A stretch of 64,000 nt of DNA from Welwitschia mirabilis (GCA_051453625.1 JBOZIK010000001.1:139175464-139239463), one strand, 5' to 3'. Counted from the first letter of the stretch, positions 35,222 through 47,918 are shown. The notes: generated from the sequence alone by a model not told the origin. Translations and numbers: made by a program.

Positions 35222-36170
35222 ATTAACCTAGAAGAGTTTAATCCCACAACTTCCTTTACCCCTCATGATCCTCACCCCTTATTTCCCTTTTAATATCATT
35301 CATCATTTGATTAATACTCATCATCGTTTCTTGTTCAATAATCAACTTCATATTCCTTTAAGAATACATGTCAAAAATTTCTAGAAGATGCTTCTAAATC
35401 TTCTTCTAATGAACTTCAAATCCATTCTCAATCTTTAGAAGAAACAATGAAGAAAACCAATGAAACTCTTAAGTAGCTTCTTCAACAAATGGCCAAAACT
35501 AATCTTTAAATACTTAGGACCACTAACCAATAATACTAATAAGAAAACCTTTCTACATTTCATGAACCTATACAATTAGAAAAGATTCAAGGGATTAATA
35601 AGATTAGAATTAAAGAAACCTAAATAGTATCCTTTAGGAATAAGAAAAAAAACCTTAAAGTAAACCATGCTGAAACCTATGAAGAAAGCTAAGAAGACCT
35701 TCAATTTCAACATGCTTTAGAAAGTAACCAATTAGATGCATCTAGATTATACTTTAGATTAGGATTAAATACATCTAATTATAATCAATTTATAATAACT
35801 AAGTAAAAATTTGAGAAAAATGAAAAACTAAAAAGATACACATCAAAGGATGAATCAATGAGTGAGATTGATGAAATTGAAAATAAATCTATCTTTGAAT
35901 CATAAACTTTGTTACCTACACAACCTCATGAGATAAAAATTTTAAAAAGAGAATGACATTAGCCAAGAGCATTTATAAGATCCATCCTATGAAGAGTCTT
36001 CATATTTTGTCAATAACCTTTTAAACCCATTATGTCATTTTCATCTTTATGTTTTGAGCAAGGCTTAAATCTTAATGAGGAAGATAAACTATTTTCACCT
36101 TTGGAACCATCTTCTAATACATTTTTGATTATTAATTTCCTTCTTTAATGAGTCCTAATTCATATCTATC
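35222..36170 (+). pseudogene. Level 1 ORF, main part (unrecognised, gag-like position)
   Basis: A single plus frame continues from the N-terminal part at 10,434-10,560: INLEEFNPTTSFTPHDPHPL, KSSSNELQIHSQSLEETMKK, TNETLK-x-LLQQMAKTN, later LDASRLYFRLGLNTSNYNQF, then MSEIDEIENKSIFES and FEQGLNLNEEDKLFSPLEPS. About 300 codons stay in frame with mainly TAA/TAG stops at sites where Q would fit. The first part is helical and Q/N-rich. I do not recognise the family. The leader-proximal position suggests gag. Confidence 0.5.
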
Positions 36171-37927
36171 TTCATCATAACATAATGTCTTCCATGAGTT
36201 ATTGAGCAAACAGAAGTAGATTAAAGGCTAGAATATTTCTAATTTTAAATGAATTAAATTTACTACTAGTATTAATGATTTCTTTATTTTTATAGATTCA
36301 TATATAGATGTTTATAAAAACTTAGTTTCCTCTTTGAATGTGTTGTATAATTTTGACACATTATTTAAACATTGCATTCATTGTTTTGAACCTTCATGAA
36401 TGTAATACCTTGGAAAATTCCTTGAGAAATTTTTAGTTTCATTGCATGCATTTTAGATTAGAGTTTTCTTTTAGAGTGGATTTTCCTTTTAGAATAAAGT
36501 TTTATTTTAAAAAATTAAAAATCTTTAAAAAAATTTAGATAATGCCCTTTCATGCCTTAAACTGCCTGAGCACTTCCACTTGTATAATCACCATTTCAAA
36601 TATTTTTAGGTAAAAAATCCAAATTTTACTCATAGTATTAAATAAACAATCATCACCTTAGATTTCATCTTTTACTATCCTCCATTTGGTTTCACCTAAT
36701 AAAATTCATTGACCATCCTCCCCATTCATCTATCTATGTGTTCTTAAGATTAGATGATCCTAGTTGATAAACCTTAAATAAAATAGACTCTTAATAAGTG
36801 ATTATATTATTATTACAAACTAGGTATAATTTAAGTTTACTTGTTATTTTTTAGGAAAAAGTTTTTCTTGTTTTCTAGTTAACTTATTAAGATTTAGTTT
36901 TACTTAAGTCTTTCAAATAAGAAACATGATTGAATTAATGTGAAATCTACTTTCATGCTAATTTAATTATTTTTAAGGCATTTTATGAAAATAAAAATTA
37001 TCTTAATTAGGCTAATGGACTAATGATCCCTTCATGTGAATTAAAAATTATTGAATATAAGAAAAATTATTAAAAAAATGAAATATCTTCTCTCTAAAAG
37101 TACATTAATTATCGATTAGTTAAAAATTAGGTTTAGTTAATTACATTGGGGCTATGGATACTTGAGGGTAATGCAGCTCTAAAACTTTCATTATGACATG
37201 TGCAATTGCATCAAGGCTATACATACTCACTGATAATGTAACACTGACTCCTTGATATATTAAGGTGCTTAACTTTATTGGAAGAAGATGTCATAACACT
37301 GAATTCCCAATGTGATCAAAATGCTTAAAATAAGAAATAAAGCATGATTGTAGAACAGTTATATAGAATAAAAAATGTGGAATTAGAAGAATATTTTGTG
37401 TTTACTTTCTTTAAATTATATACTTGGAGATTTGCTTAATTTTTGATTGCTTGCAAGTTTACTTAGAGGATATCTGATTTGTATGATATTGTGACATCTT
37501 TTAAATCTAGAATAAAATTTTAAAAATTTTTAATAAATGTCACCATTAACTTAGGTATTCCATCTTTTAAATTAGTAGATGATAGATTTTCACTAGCTTT
37601 AATGTTTAGTTTCACCTAATATTGCATTGTTTTTCCCTAAATACATTCATCAAAATCATTTACTTGCCATGTAATTAACTTGTTTTCAAAATCATTGAAT
37701 AAAATTTTCCTTCTCTTTAACTTTGAAGATAAAGTTTAATTTTGGTTAGGGTGTATGACATTTTCTTTTTATAGAATTTTTTTCAATTTTAATGCATTAA
37801 ATATGAAAATTTTTCAAAATATCATTCTATTTCCTTACTTTCCATCTTTACTTACTTAATTTTTCCATGTTATCATTTATTCATTAAATTATTGCTAAGG
37901 AACTAGTAAACGACTAGTTAGGGTACG
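36171..37927 (+). other. Level 1 internal region downstream of the ORF
   Basis: No protease, RT or integrase motif seen in any frame. No clear polypurine tract precedes the right LTR. Confidence 0.5.
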
Positions 37928-39254
37928 TGTTTACATTCTAAAATTGACATTCTAAGTAAGCATAATTGATCAATTTAGCACAGGAAAAGACATTTAATTT
38001 ACTAATTTTTCATAAATGATGGCTTTCATCCTTTTTATGATATTGTTATAAATATATGGACTTTTCCTTAACATTAGTAGTATTGTTGCTAGCTTCTGAA
38101 GAGTTGTGAAAAACCTTAAGGAAATTCAATACCAAATAATGACCTCATCTACTAGAATTATTAATGCAAATGACCTTATAAGGAAAAACTTATCAAATCG
38201 CATGTTCCTGTGTTACTTTGAGGAAATAATCATTTTACACTTATGGACTAAGTTAGAGTTAATTTAAAATAAAACCCTAAATTCTGATAACACTTGACAA
38301 AAGCATAAAATGGATGTTACAATAACATGTGGTGCAATAAGAATGATTATGAAAAAGATACATGACATAACATCCATTGGCAACATTATCACTAGTCAAA
38401 AGATACATCATCACCATGTTTTCATAAAGAGATAAAAAATATTTTCTTATGGCTACATGTCAAACATATTTATAACTCCTTCCTTATCTAACCACTCTTA
38501 AGTAACTCCCCTTATGTAACTGTCATCTAATGCAATAATAACTTAGGATTCAAGCCTTTCCTCATTTATAAAAGGGCCTTGAATACACATTGTAAACATC
38601 TTTTAATTGGCTTAATGTGGGAAAGACTTAGAGGCTAGGATGTTATGGTGATTTGATCGTCTTTCTTGGGAGGAGGAAGTGGGGAAATAATCCAAGAATA
38701 GTTGAGAAGTCCATTTTTTAACCTTTTCTTCAATTGATATAATGTATATCTATTTTAATTTTAATAAAAGAATTGGTTTGACCCCTTTCATTGTTAATGC
38801 ATAAAGTTATTTTGTATTAGCGATATTTAGGTAGGACCATTTCTAGAATTAGTTTTAATCCTTTTATTATTATTTCATAATCATTTGACATTAGCAATAT
38901 TTAGGGAGGACTAGTTTCTAAGTAGATTTCTTCTTTTTATTATTATTGCATAATTTGTTTGGCATTGGTAAGTTTTAGGTGTAGCTTACTTGATTGTGAA
39001 ATTCAGAATACATAAATCATTAGAGCCAAGGTGAAGAGTTAAAAAAATTGATTAGGCCTTTGGAGCAATTTTGTTCCTTTTTATTGTTAACTACACATTA
39101 AATTCCTTTTCAACTTCTAATTTTTTCATTATTTGAGTTGCATTCAAGTTGTAATAATCTTGTCACTTTTGTAAATGATATCATATATATCCTTGTGGAA
39201 GAATGATTCTTAGTGTAAAATCAAATAAATCTAGATCACTACAAAGTACGATTA
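37928..39254 (+). repeat. Level 1 right (3') LTR
   Basis: It starts TGTTTACA, pairs with 8,111-9,381 and ends ...TACGATTA. The TATA motif lies at 38,567-38,574. GTGAT follows as the target duplication. Confidence 0.85.
38567..38574 (+). promoter_or_regulatory. LTR TATA box
   Basis: TATAAAAG in the context cctcatttataaaagggcct, shared with 8,712-8,719. Confidence 0.6.
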
Positions 39255-39760
39255 GTGATAAAGGGACATTTGGCTATGTTAAAGGGTTTACTATCTTAGA
39301 TGATCCTAATGATATCAAGATGACTATTATAGGAATGAGTAACATGTGATGTAGGCAAAATTTTTTAAATGATAAATCTAAAAAGTGCTAATTGATTTTT
39401 GTAAAGGTATTTACAAGGTAAGATTCCTTTTCTTAGTGCACATTCAACATTAAGTGCAACACAGAAATAAGTAAGGGATTTGATTAGCATATGAGATGAG
39501 TTATCATGATGTCCAATTCCTATTAAGGCTTCTACATCATTAAGAGAAATAACAAGGGGAGTCTAATAAATATAAAAATGAATTACCCAAGGATTATATT
39601 CATTTATTATTACATTTTCATAGACATTTAAAACTGCCCTTGAAAAGTAGTAAGTGTTATATTCCTTCAATAAGTAGTTCCAATTCCTTATCTTAATTTT
39701 ATCAAGATAAAGCAAGGAAGAATGTAAAATTTTCTTTCTTAAATTTTCTTTTCACTCATG
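39255..39760 (-). pseudogene. Accessory plant transposon-protein ORF, N-terminal part (level 0; rest at 7,690-8,110)
   Basis: About 165 codons read in one minus-strand frame with three stops: KIKIRNWNYLLKEYNTYYFS, VLNVYENVIIN, WVIHFYIY, TPLVISLNDVEALIGIGHHD, then LALFRFII, KILPTSHVTHSYNSHLDIIR and FNIAKCPFIT. The pattern (W-x2-L, VY/FY-x-N, an L-S-x-x-x-V-x-x-L-I-G-I block, then L-A-L and a hydrophobic repeat region) follows the plant transposon-protein domain found with Athila-type elements. The frame stops exactly at the level 1 target site. Role unknown. Confidence 0.65.
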
Positions 39761-41800
39761 ATGGCTTGACATAATAGAACGAAAGAAAGAAAAAGAAATG
39801 GAAATAAAAGAGAGATGAAGGAGGAAGTTAAAAAAGTAAAAATTGGATTAAAAAAATAGAAGAACTTTATATTAAATAATAGAATCATAAATTCATTAAG
39901 AAATAAGACAATGCTACAAGAAAAAATTAGATGTGCTTAGAGAAAAATAGATGGCAGTGCTAATAAAGGTAGATAGCAACATCAACAAAGTGCACATACA
40001 TGAGTTGAGTAAACACAAGGAGGACTATAACAGCGTGAGTATTGTGGAAAACATGAGTATTCAATATGGATAAATAAAAAATTGTAAGTTATTATAATAA
40101 GTAAGTGAAATAAATCATTAGATGACTAAATTCTATCAATGGTTTAAATTGAATTTTCTTTGGATCTAGACATGGATAAAAGGATCAAATCATAGAAAAT
40201 ATAATGTGTTTCTTAATATTCTTTCTCATAGAAGGAAAAACAAATAAATATGGCTTGATAATGATGATGAAAAATGAACATTTTAGAAATAAAATAAAAT
40301 ATATAAATGTAATGATAAATTCTACTATACATCCTATGAATAAAGAAGACATAATAAATGTAATCTAATGGTCTTATTTATTTACATAAATTTTGGTGGA
40401 TCACTTATCAAATCAAATAAAAGTATTAACTGGTTTATCCTTGCAAATCTATAAGTAGCCAAGGAATCTTAAGGTTAATCGGTTGAAATAAGCAAACAAA
40501 ATATTTTTCAAATCCCACCTTAATTTCATTCCTTTCCTTTCCTCTTACATGGGTAACCAAGTTTTAACTATTTGATCATATATTTAACATTTAATGTTGT
40601 GACACTTTCTTTAAATAGATTTAACATGTTGTACTAGAAGGATTCAATGCTATATTACTAGTGAGTGTTTATAGCCCTAATTTAGATGAATGTATACAAA
40701 TGAATTATTAGAGCTACATTGCAAGAAAGCATCCACAAACTTAATGTAGTTAAGTTAATCCGATAGAAATAATCATAAAAATATGGTAAAAGAGCTTCAA
40801 GCTTTTTATTGATTTGCTTTACTCTTTATTTATTTTTTATTTTTATATTTATGGCATAAGAAATGGGTCATTGATGCATTAGCCTATTATATAAATGATC
40901 TCATCCCCATGAATTCTTTGAAATAAATAAACATCATGAAAGATGAAAATCCACCTTTTTCTTTGATCTTAAATTGGGGATCTCTAAATGCATCCAAGTC
41001 TTAATAAAGAACTTAAGAATTCAAAGGAATAGCTAATGGAAAATGAAAATCCTATAAAATCACAACTAAAATTTAAAAAAATATAATATCTCTTAATTTT
41101 ATACTAAAGAAAAGATCATTAAATAGGATCATTGATTCTTATAAATTCATAACATTATGGAAGAGGTGGATGAAATGCAAGTGATGAAAGGTTATATGAA
41201 GGTTATTTGAGTGAATGAAAATGGCTGAAGTGTAGGATAAGATGAATGATTATGGTTAGGGTTTTCGATGAAAAAAGAACCCTTGAATATATTTTCATTT
41301 TCCATAGTGTAATCTAAACATCCCAAATCTATAGTAGATAAGTCTAATCTAAAATCATTTAATAAAGGCAAATTAGACTCATAAGATGAATGTTAAACTA
41401 ATAATGAGGAAGAAAAATTTAAATAATAAGTATTTTAACACTTAAAAGGATAAGATGGTGATCAAGTAATAAATCAGGCCTAGGGAGGGTTTTATGATAA
41501 GACTTTATATATGAGTTAAAAAAGGCAGGAAGAGTATGAAAAGAATACTCATTAAGGTTAAACATTCTAATTCATGGGAAGACCATCCTATTTCTTTCTC
41601 TTTCTTAATCATTAATTCTTATAAAATAGTTTTCTCAAATGAAGTCATGGATAAGTTAAAAATCAAAGAATGAGTAGGGTTATCATTAAAGATGTATTTT
41701 AAATGCTCAAGAAGTAATTCCATATAAAGAAAAAAGATCATTTTTAAGATTAACATGTGAATGATAGTAAAAAAAGAATAGAGAAACAGAGAAAACATTT
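39761..41800 (-). other. Level 0 internal region without recognisable RT or integrase
   Basis: This is where RT and integrase would lie in a complete element, between protease (41.8 kb) and the accessory ORF (39.7 kb). I find no RT or integrase block in about 2 kb, which is also too short for both. Level 0 therefore looks like a deletion derivative. Confidence 0.5.
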
Positions 41801-41839
41801 TTTTCAAAGTTAACAGGATTAAGATCATGATCAAAACTA

Positions 41840-42060
41840 ATCATCAAGTTGCTTCATGATATCAATGATATTCAACTCAATAGTCATAATACAAAATGAA
41901 ATATTCATAAGACAATTTCTATAATTGATAAGAGCATTATATTTGGCAAAATAAAGTCTTCTAAAGATGATTGAAATGCTATGACTTCTAGTTTTTTCTA
42001 TCTCCAAAGCTATAAAGTTTATAAGGAAAGTAGTAATTTTCTACTTGAATAATCACTTCC
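41840..42060 (-). pseudogene. Protease C-terminal part, level 0 Athila-like element
   Basis: The minus strand gives VENYYFP and then ALINYRNCLMNISFCIMTIE followed by LNIIDIMKQLDD. This fits the Athila/Tat protease end (A-L-I-D-C-R-x-G-x-M-x-I-S-F-G-N-M-T-x-E-L-N-I-F). The stop after the last D is close to the usual gag-pol spacer. Confidence 0.7.
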
Positions 42061-43219
42061 TATACTATGCTTAAAAATTATTTTAAAGAGTTATCAATAA
42101 ATTAAAATTGGATTTTATTATATCTAAGATCATTTAAACTAAGTTCTTTATAGATACTATAAGCTAAAAGAAACACTATCTTCAAGATCTAATAAGTCTT
42201 ATTAGAAGTTACTATTTCCAATTGTAATGGCTATAATAGGGTAATTTGGATCTTTATATGTTGGGGGATATTTGATATTGAATGATAGCACTAGTTTATT
42301 ACATAATACAGTATCTTCTTTTTACATTCATCCTTTTTTTAATAGTGTATAGTTCTTTTAAGAATTTACCAGAGAAAGGTAATTGTTTGATGGATTCTAA
42401 GAGAGAGATATTTATCTTCATTTCCTAGGGGTACTTTATAAGTTAGAACAACTTATTCCACTTCATGTTTTTTTTTCCTACATGTTTCTCAGTTCTACAT
42501 TTACTTTATTGTACTTATTATTCTTGATATTATTTCTCTTATATTTATTTATTGATTTATTTTCCATTTATTAAATATATAATGTTGGTTTCCTTGATTT
42601 GTATATCTTCCATCAAATTACAAAAACTATGACTAGACTCAAGTGAAGTAGGAAACTTACTCTTCTCATGTTGATTAAGTGATATAAAAATAACTTAATT
42701 ATTGCATTCTTTACTCTAAATTTTGAAATGGTATTGATTAAGTAATATAAGAATATGTGTGGTAGTTTAACATAATTTTTTCATTCTTTACTCTAATGTT
42801 TGCAATGTGGAAGAGGTTTGTTGATTGAATTATTATTATAAGGTATTGATGTAACATTGAACTTATATGAACTTATGAAGTGTATTCTCTGAAGAGTTGG
42901 AAGCCAAGGAAGGATTTAAAATGTTACGTTATCTAGTTAACACTTTACTAGGATTATATTATTTCATAAGAAGGTTGAGTGATTTCTTCATCCAAGGTTA
43001 TAGGTGTTGGAGTAAGGATTATTTTTATTTGGTTTTTTTATTGTTATCCCATAACATTAACGTATTATTTTATTACACTTTAAAACATGGATATGAATAA
43101 AAAATTTGAGGTTTCATGAGTATCCATAAGATAAATATTACAATGAAGAGTTGGCGTAATGGGTTTAGGTTTTGTACTAAGATTTTTTAATATTCGTAGA
43201 AAGTTCTTCCAACTTTTGG
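42061..43219. other. Unassigned, between gag and protease of level 0
   Basis: It probably holds the gag C-terminus and the start of protease, but no block can be named with confidence. The 67-codon plus-strand frame at 42,897-43,100 has no family pattern. Confidence 0.4.
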
Positions 43220-43880
43220 TTAACTTTAGTCTTATCAGGAATTTCAAAGATACTAGTAAACATAATAGGTTATTATAATCTTATTAGATCATTAAGTTTC
43301 TTCAAACTATTAGAGATTTTAGCTATAATCTTAAGAAAATCCAAAGTTTTATCAATTTTTAGTTCTATAAAGATTTCTTTACATATCATCTTTACAAGTT
43401 CCCTATGATTGAATGAAAGTCATTCATAAAAAAGACTTATAAATCTTTCTTACTTAAACCCATATTATAAGCATTTAAGAAGTATATTCTTAAATCTTTC
43501 TAGGGTGTAGCATAAGGTTTCACTATATTGTTATTGAGAGTTCATGATCTCTAATCTAATGGCATTGATCTTGTAACTAGAGAAGAATTTTATAATGAAA
43601 ACTTAATTAAGTTTAATCCAACTAGTAATGAAAACAAGTTTTAAGATATAAAGCCAAGATTTTGGGGGAAAAGATAAATCTAAATGAATTAGACACATTG
43701 GATCTTTAAGGGATTATAACGAAAACACTCATAAACTATTTACAATGTAAGTAAAACTTATTAGACTAAATGTGAAAGAATTTAAATAACTAGTAGTGGA
43801 AAGTCAATTCTATTAGCATTTGAAGGTTGGACAATAGAAGAAGATATACCTAGACATTGTGGTTAAATATTTTTTTCAAG
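43220..43880 (-). pseudogene. Gag, level 0 Athila-like element
   Basis: Minus-strand frame: FSPKILALYLK, ITSWIKLN, VFIIKFFSSYKINAIRLEIM, YSETLCYTLERFKNILLKC, SFNHRELVKMICKEIFIELK, IAKISNSLKKLNDLIRL. It matches Athila gag (ITSW, KFF/KYFP, R-L-R-x-E-I, E-x-W-E-R-F-K-x-L-L-x-x-C). Stops fall mostly at Q positions. Confidence 0.85.
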
Positions 43881-44589
43881 GTTAGTTGAAATTAATGTCA
43901 CTTGTAAAGTTATGAGAATAAGAACATAATGGAAATCGTATTGTGGTTTCTACATTTTGAGATTAACATGGATTGAGTATAATATTATATGAGGTGTTCA
44001 TTGCTAGTTTATGAAACATAACAAAATAGTCAAAAAAAGTTAGATTTCTAGGTTAGATCATTGGATGCACACAATACATGAAATGATTTAATATTACATA
44101 AATGTAATATTCACCAAAGATTGAGATATTTTAATATAATAATCTAGTGTTATTAGTAATAAAAGAAGGCATCACTAGTAAGATGACATAAAAAGGTTTT
44201 AGTAAAATATAATAATGTAGCTCTTGGGATGACTAACAATATGGGATAATAGGTTATTACAATTAACTAATAAGAAAATACTAAATGTAGATTCTAGAAA
44301 GAGCTAATTCAAAATAAAAAATAAAATGTAATGCAATATAGGAAATAAAAAGAGGCTGATATAAATAATGTAAATACTAAAGTACTTCCTTGAGGTTTTT
44401 GTTGATCAAGTCCTTCTTCAAAGATTATCTTCAAGTACCTACTAAAGAAATCACTTGAGATAAAGAAGAAAATATATAAGTGAATATATGGAAGGGAAAG
44501 AATATGAATAAAACAAAGAAATTTTCTTCTTATTGTTTTCTTGATGTCTTTTCTTCAAACTTATAGAAGATCAATCCTTGTAAGAAAAT

Positions 44590-44860
44590 TTGATATACTA
44601 ATTTAGATAATATTTATAAGAAAAAAAAGAATAAAATAAAAGTAAAAATAAAAAAAAGAAAAAAGAAGGCAAAATAAGAAAAATAAGTCATCAAATTAGG
44701 TTTCATTTATTAAATACTAAGCACAATAATCACTAATCCATTTGTAATAAAAAGAAAAAAGAAAAATAAAAAAAGGCAATAGAAAGGGACTAGTTATTTA
44801 GTTATTAAAAAAAAAAAAGGAAAAGGAGGAAAAAAACTAAAAAGAGGTTAATAAAATAAA
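44590..44860. repeat. Purine-rich (A/G) low-complexity leader tract, level 0
   Basis: Dense aaaag/aaaaagaaaaa runs on the plus strand between gag and PBS. Non-coding. Confidence 0.6.
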
Positions 44861-44896
44861 TTTTATGCTTTTCCCACTATAGTTAACATACCATTA

Positions 44897-44914
44897 TCCT
44901 TAACAATGGTGCCA
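44897..44914 (-). other. Primer-binding site, tRNA-Asp type, level 0
   Basis: The minus strand reads TGGCACCATTGTTAAGGA, differing from TGGCGCCGTTGCCGGGGA by transitions only, next to an LTR end at about 44,916. Confidence 0.75.
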
Positions 44915-44915
44915 A

Positions 44916-46580
44916 AAAGCTATTCATGGTGAAATCTGGCTATGCTTATATCTATTATCAATATATTATAAGTAGTAAGATTACCTTAGATATATCCAAC
45001 TTTTACTAATAATATTAGAACTTATTTTTGTAGTATAACTCCAATGTCATTCTTCCACAAAGATAGATAATATGAGCTATGAATAAAATAAGCAGAATAA
45101 TAATGAGTAATATTCATTTAAAAGCTATGCATTATAGTATAAAGGCAAACATCAATAAAATAAACCAAGTGAGAACCCAGTGTCTTTCTTACATAGGGAT
45201 ATTTGAGTTAAACTAATTAAAGGTAATAAAATTATTTTAATTACACAATAAAAATCAAAATAAAATTATAATCCAAGGGATAAGAATTTGTTGAAACTTT
45301 AATTCGTAATGTAGGAAAATGAATAAGCTCTAAGATCTAGCTCAACTTGTTCAATATCATACCTTCGCACCATTGATATAATGAAATCTTAAAACATAAG
45401 ATCAAATTATCAAGTCGCAATGGCTTGGGTATCTCATTTATCACATATTGGTGAATTCAATGGTTTCTTTAATCCTTCATAGCTCATCTTTAACATAGAA
45501 AGTAAGAACTATTATACTTAAAATCTATAACATAATAATGTCTATAACTAATAAGTTATCTTTAGAGAATTCACTCAGTAGTAATAGAACTTGATAATGT
45601 AGTGTCACCTAAGGATTAAAAGTACCATGTTAATGTATACTAGAAATCAAAGAATGAACAACTACTTTTATATTAAGACAAGAAATAGTATTACATAAAG
45701 ATTAAAAGTATCATGCTTACATGAACTAGAAATTGAAGAATGAACAACTTATTTTTATACTAAATTAAGAAATAAATGACATTAAAAGAAGAAAATGAAG
45801 CTAAATTAAATTCCTTAAACTAGCATTGGAACAAGTCCAATCCTAAGGGATGTTCTTAAAAAGCCATGTTAACCTAATACTTTAAGTATTTTCAACATGT
45901 TTTCTAACTAAATAATTCTTTACAATGAGGGATTAAGCCCATTTTATAGAGAAGGAAATGCTTAGAAACCTTTTTCTTATAGTGGTTAGTAGCACTCATA
46001 TTAGGGGTTTTTAAACTTTTGGGTGGTTAAATTAGGAGGAGGTTATAAATCTTGTTATGTAGCTTTAAGGAGAATTTCTTTGTTTTCTTGTAAAAAGTAA
46101 AGATAACATGGCTTTTGGTAATGATGCTATTACCACTAGATATTATCATCATGTCTCCTTCATGTTATCATACTCATCAATGCCACATGTCACAACCATG
46201 TGTTACTTTATGCCTTTATCTTATATCATTAGAGTTGTTGGTTATTTCTAATTTAATATATAAATAATACTTTAAGTGAAGTATGATTCATTTCCCATAT
46301 GCAAGGACATAACTTTAGATCAATTATACCCCAAGAAACTAGTGGCATCAGTGACGTAGGCAGTGGCATCAATGTTTTCTCATGGAATTCCTTCATTTTG
46401 TGGTATGTATTTTAGAAGATGGAAATTAACTTGAAAATGTTATGGAAAAGTTCATGACTTCATAAATCATGTATATAATGGTCAAATAAAAAATTTTATA
46501 ATAAAATAATTATTTTAATATCTTTGCCTATATTAAATTAATCAAATATACTTAGTTTGAATGTCAATTTTTGCATGCAA
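44916..46580 (-). repeat. Level 0 Athila-like 5' LTR (outer end approximate)
   Basis: In reverse complement it is related to the level 1 LTR: the first block (about 46,470-46,570) matches 8,120-8,200, and the block around 46,280-46,400 matches 8,330-8,430. A TATA motif is present. The outer end near 46,580 is estimated from where similarity begins. The matching 3' LTR was not found to the left of 7,690. Confidence 0.65.
45941..45950 (-). promoter_or_regulatory. LTR TATA box, level 0
   Basis: The minus strand reads TCTATAAAAT in the context ttctctataaaatgggctta, at a position in the LTR comparable to the level 1 TATA boxes. Confidence 0.5.
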
Positions 46581-46701
46581 ATAAGTATAAGAGAGTGAAA
46601 TGTATACAAGAAACACAGCATTCAAAATATCATAATAACTTTATGTAGAAACATAAGTATTAAATTAAATTCATATAGCTTTTACTCCAACTTAAGAATA
46701 G

Positions 46702-46795
46702 TGGCATAATCCCGTCCACCATAGATATGAGTGCTCATGTAGTTCTATCTTAAACACTTTGGCATAATCTTATTCACCATACATATAAGGGTAAT
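46702..46795. repeat. Imperfect duplication, 59-bp period
   Basis: A ggcataatc...tccaccata...ata.gaGgg-like block at 46,702 recurs at 46,761. Unit identity is moderate. Probably part of another LTR. Confidence 0.45.
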
Positions 46796-47918
46796 GTATT
46801 CAAACCACCTAGCCTTGATAACAAGAATAAAATAAGCATGAAAAATAGGATTTTTCCAAGATATATCAAATAAACATTCGTGTTATGTAACCTAGAGTGA
46901 AAAGATAAATCACCAAAAAATCTTAAAGTAAAATCATGCCTCACTCAATCCTAAGCATAAAAAGTATGAGATCCATCACAACTTGATATTAAAGTAAGGC
47001 ATCAATAATATGTAACACTTTATTATTAGAAAAGTAAAAGCATATAATCTATAAAAGTACTCATGCTAGACTAAAAAGCATCATGCTGTCATGGTAGCTA
47101 GCCCATCCTTATGGAAGGCTTAGAGTGAATACATAACTAAAGCTCCAATATCTCTTGTATAATATGCAAATGATATGATATGATTTCAAGTAAAGTGATT
47201 TATAATATTTAAAGGATTAAATTAGCATTTCCAATTAGGATTTCTAAGGCCTAATGCATCAGTATTTAGAATACCTAAAATGTACAAGATTTTTCTTTAG
47301 TCATGGGGCTAATTTAAGGGGTTTATCTTAGAAAAAATTCCTCATTCATCTTCTAGATTCAAAAAAAAAAAAACCAAAATGGATTACTTGTGTTAAAAAA
47401 CAAAAGAACATAAGTATGGATTCATCTACTCACAATAATCAACACTATTGAGTCTAAAACTAGTGCCATTACCAATAATGCTCATCACACTTCTACCTTC
47501 TATCACAATGCTCTAGATGATGCAAATATCCTATAAAATACTAGNNNNNNNNNNNNNNNNNNNNNNNNNNNNNNNNNNNNNNNNNNNNNNNNNNNNNNNN
47601 NNNNNNNNNNNNNNNNNNNNNNNNNNNNNNNNNNNNNNNNNNNNAGTGCCATTACCAATAATGCTCATCACACTTCTACCTTCTATCCCAATGCTCTAGA
47701 TGATGCAAATATCCTATAAAATACTAGTTTTAAGGCAAATTATTAGTAAAGATAGTTTTTTATGGCCTTAAGTATAATAAATGAATAAAATTATTGTGAT
47801 GATAAAATAAGCATGCTAATAAGGCCTAAATTCCTTAATGTAAATGTGAATTTTGTTGTATTATTAAGGTTACTTCTTCACATTTATTACTAACATTATT
47901 CCCTTATTTCTCATAAAT
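46796..47918. other. Unassigned AT-rich DNA with a gap
   Basis: No coding motif. It contains the 47,545-47,644 gap and its flanking duplication. Confidence 0.4.
47461..47728. other. Assembly gap (100 N, 47,545-47,644) flanked by an 84-bp duplication
   Basis: 47,461-47,544 and 47,645-47,728 are the same 84 bases apart from one A/C difference, directly before and after the N run. This is the usual sign of an unmerged overlap or haplotype duplicate. Confidence 0.9.

Larger units (their letters stand above)
8111..39254 (+). mobile_element. Level 1: Athila-like, apparently non-autonomous LTR retrotransposon, split by level 2
   Basis: Two direct repeats (8,111-9,381 and 37,928-39,254) share order and orientation and are flanked by GTGGT and GTGAT. 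A tRNA-Asp-type PBS follows the left one. Without the level 2 insertion the element is about 6.5 kb, with about 3.9 kb of internal sequence. The only coding-like region I can trace is one plus-strand ORF (10,434-10,560 joined to 35,222 onward). I find no protease, RT or integrase motif, so it probably relied on enzymes of a related Athila element. Confidence 0.8.

Noticed and set aside
47517-47699. Frame spanning the N run at 47,545
   Set aside because: Most of it is N and the ends are a duplicated block.
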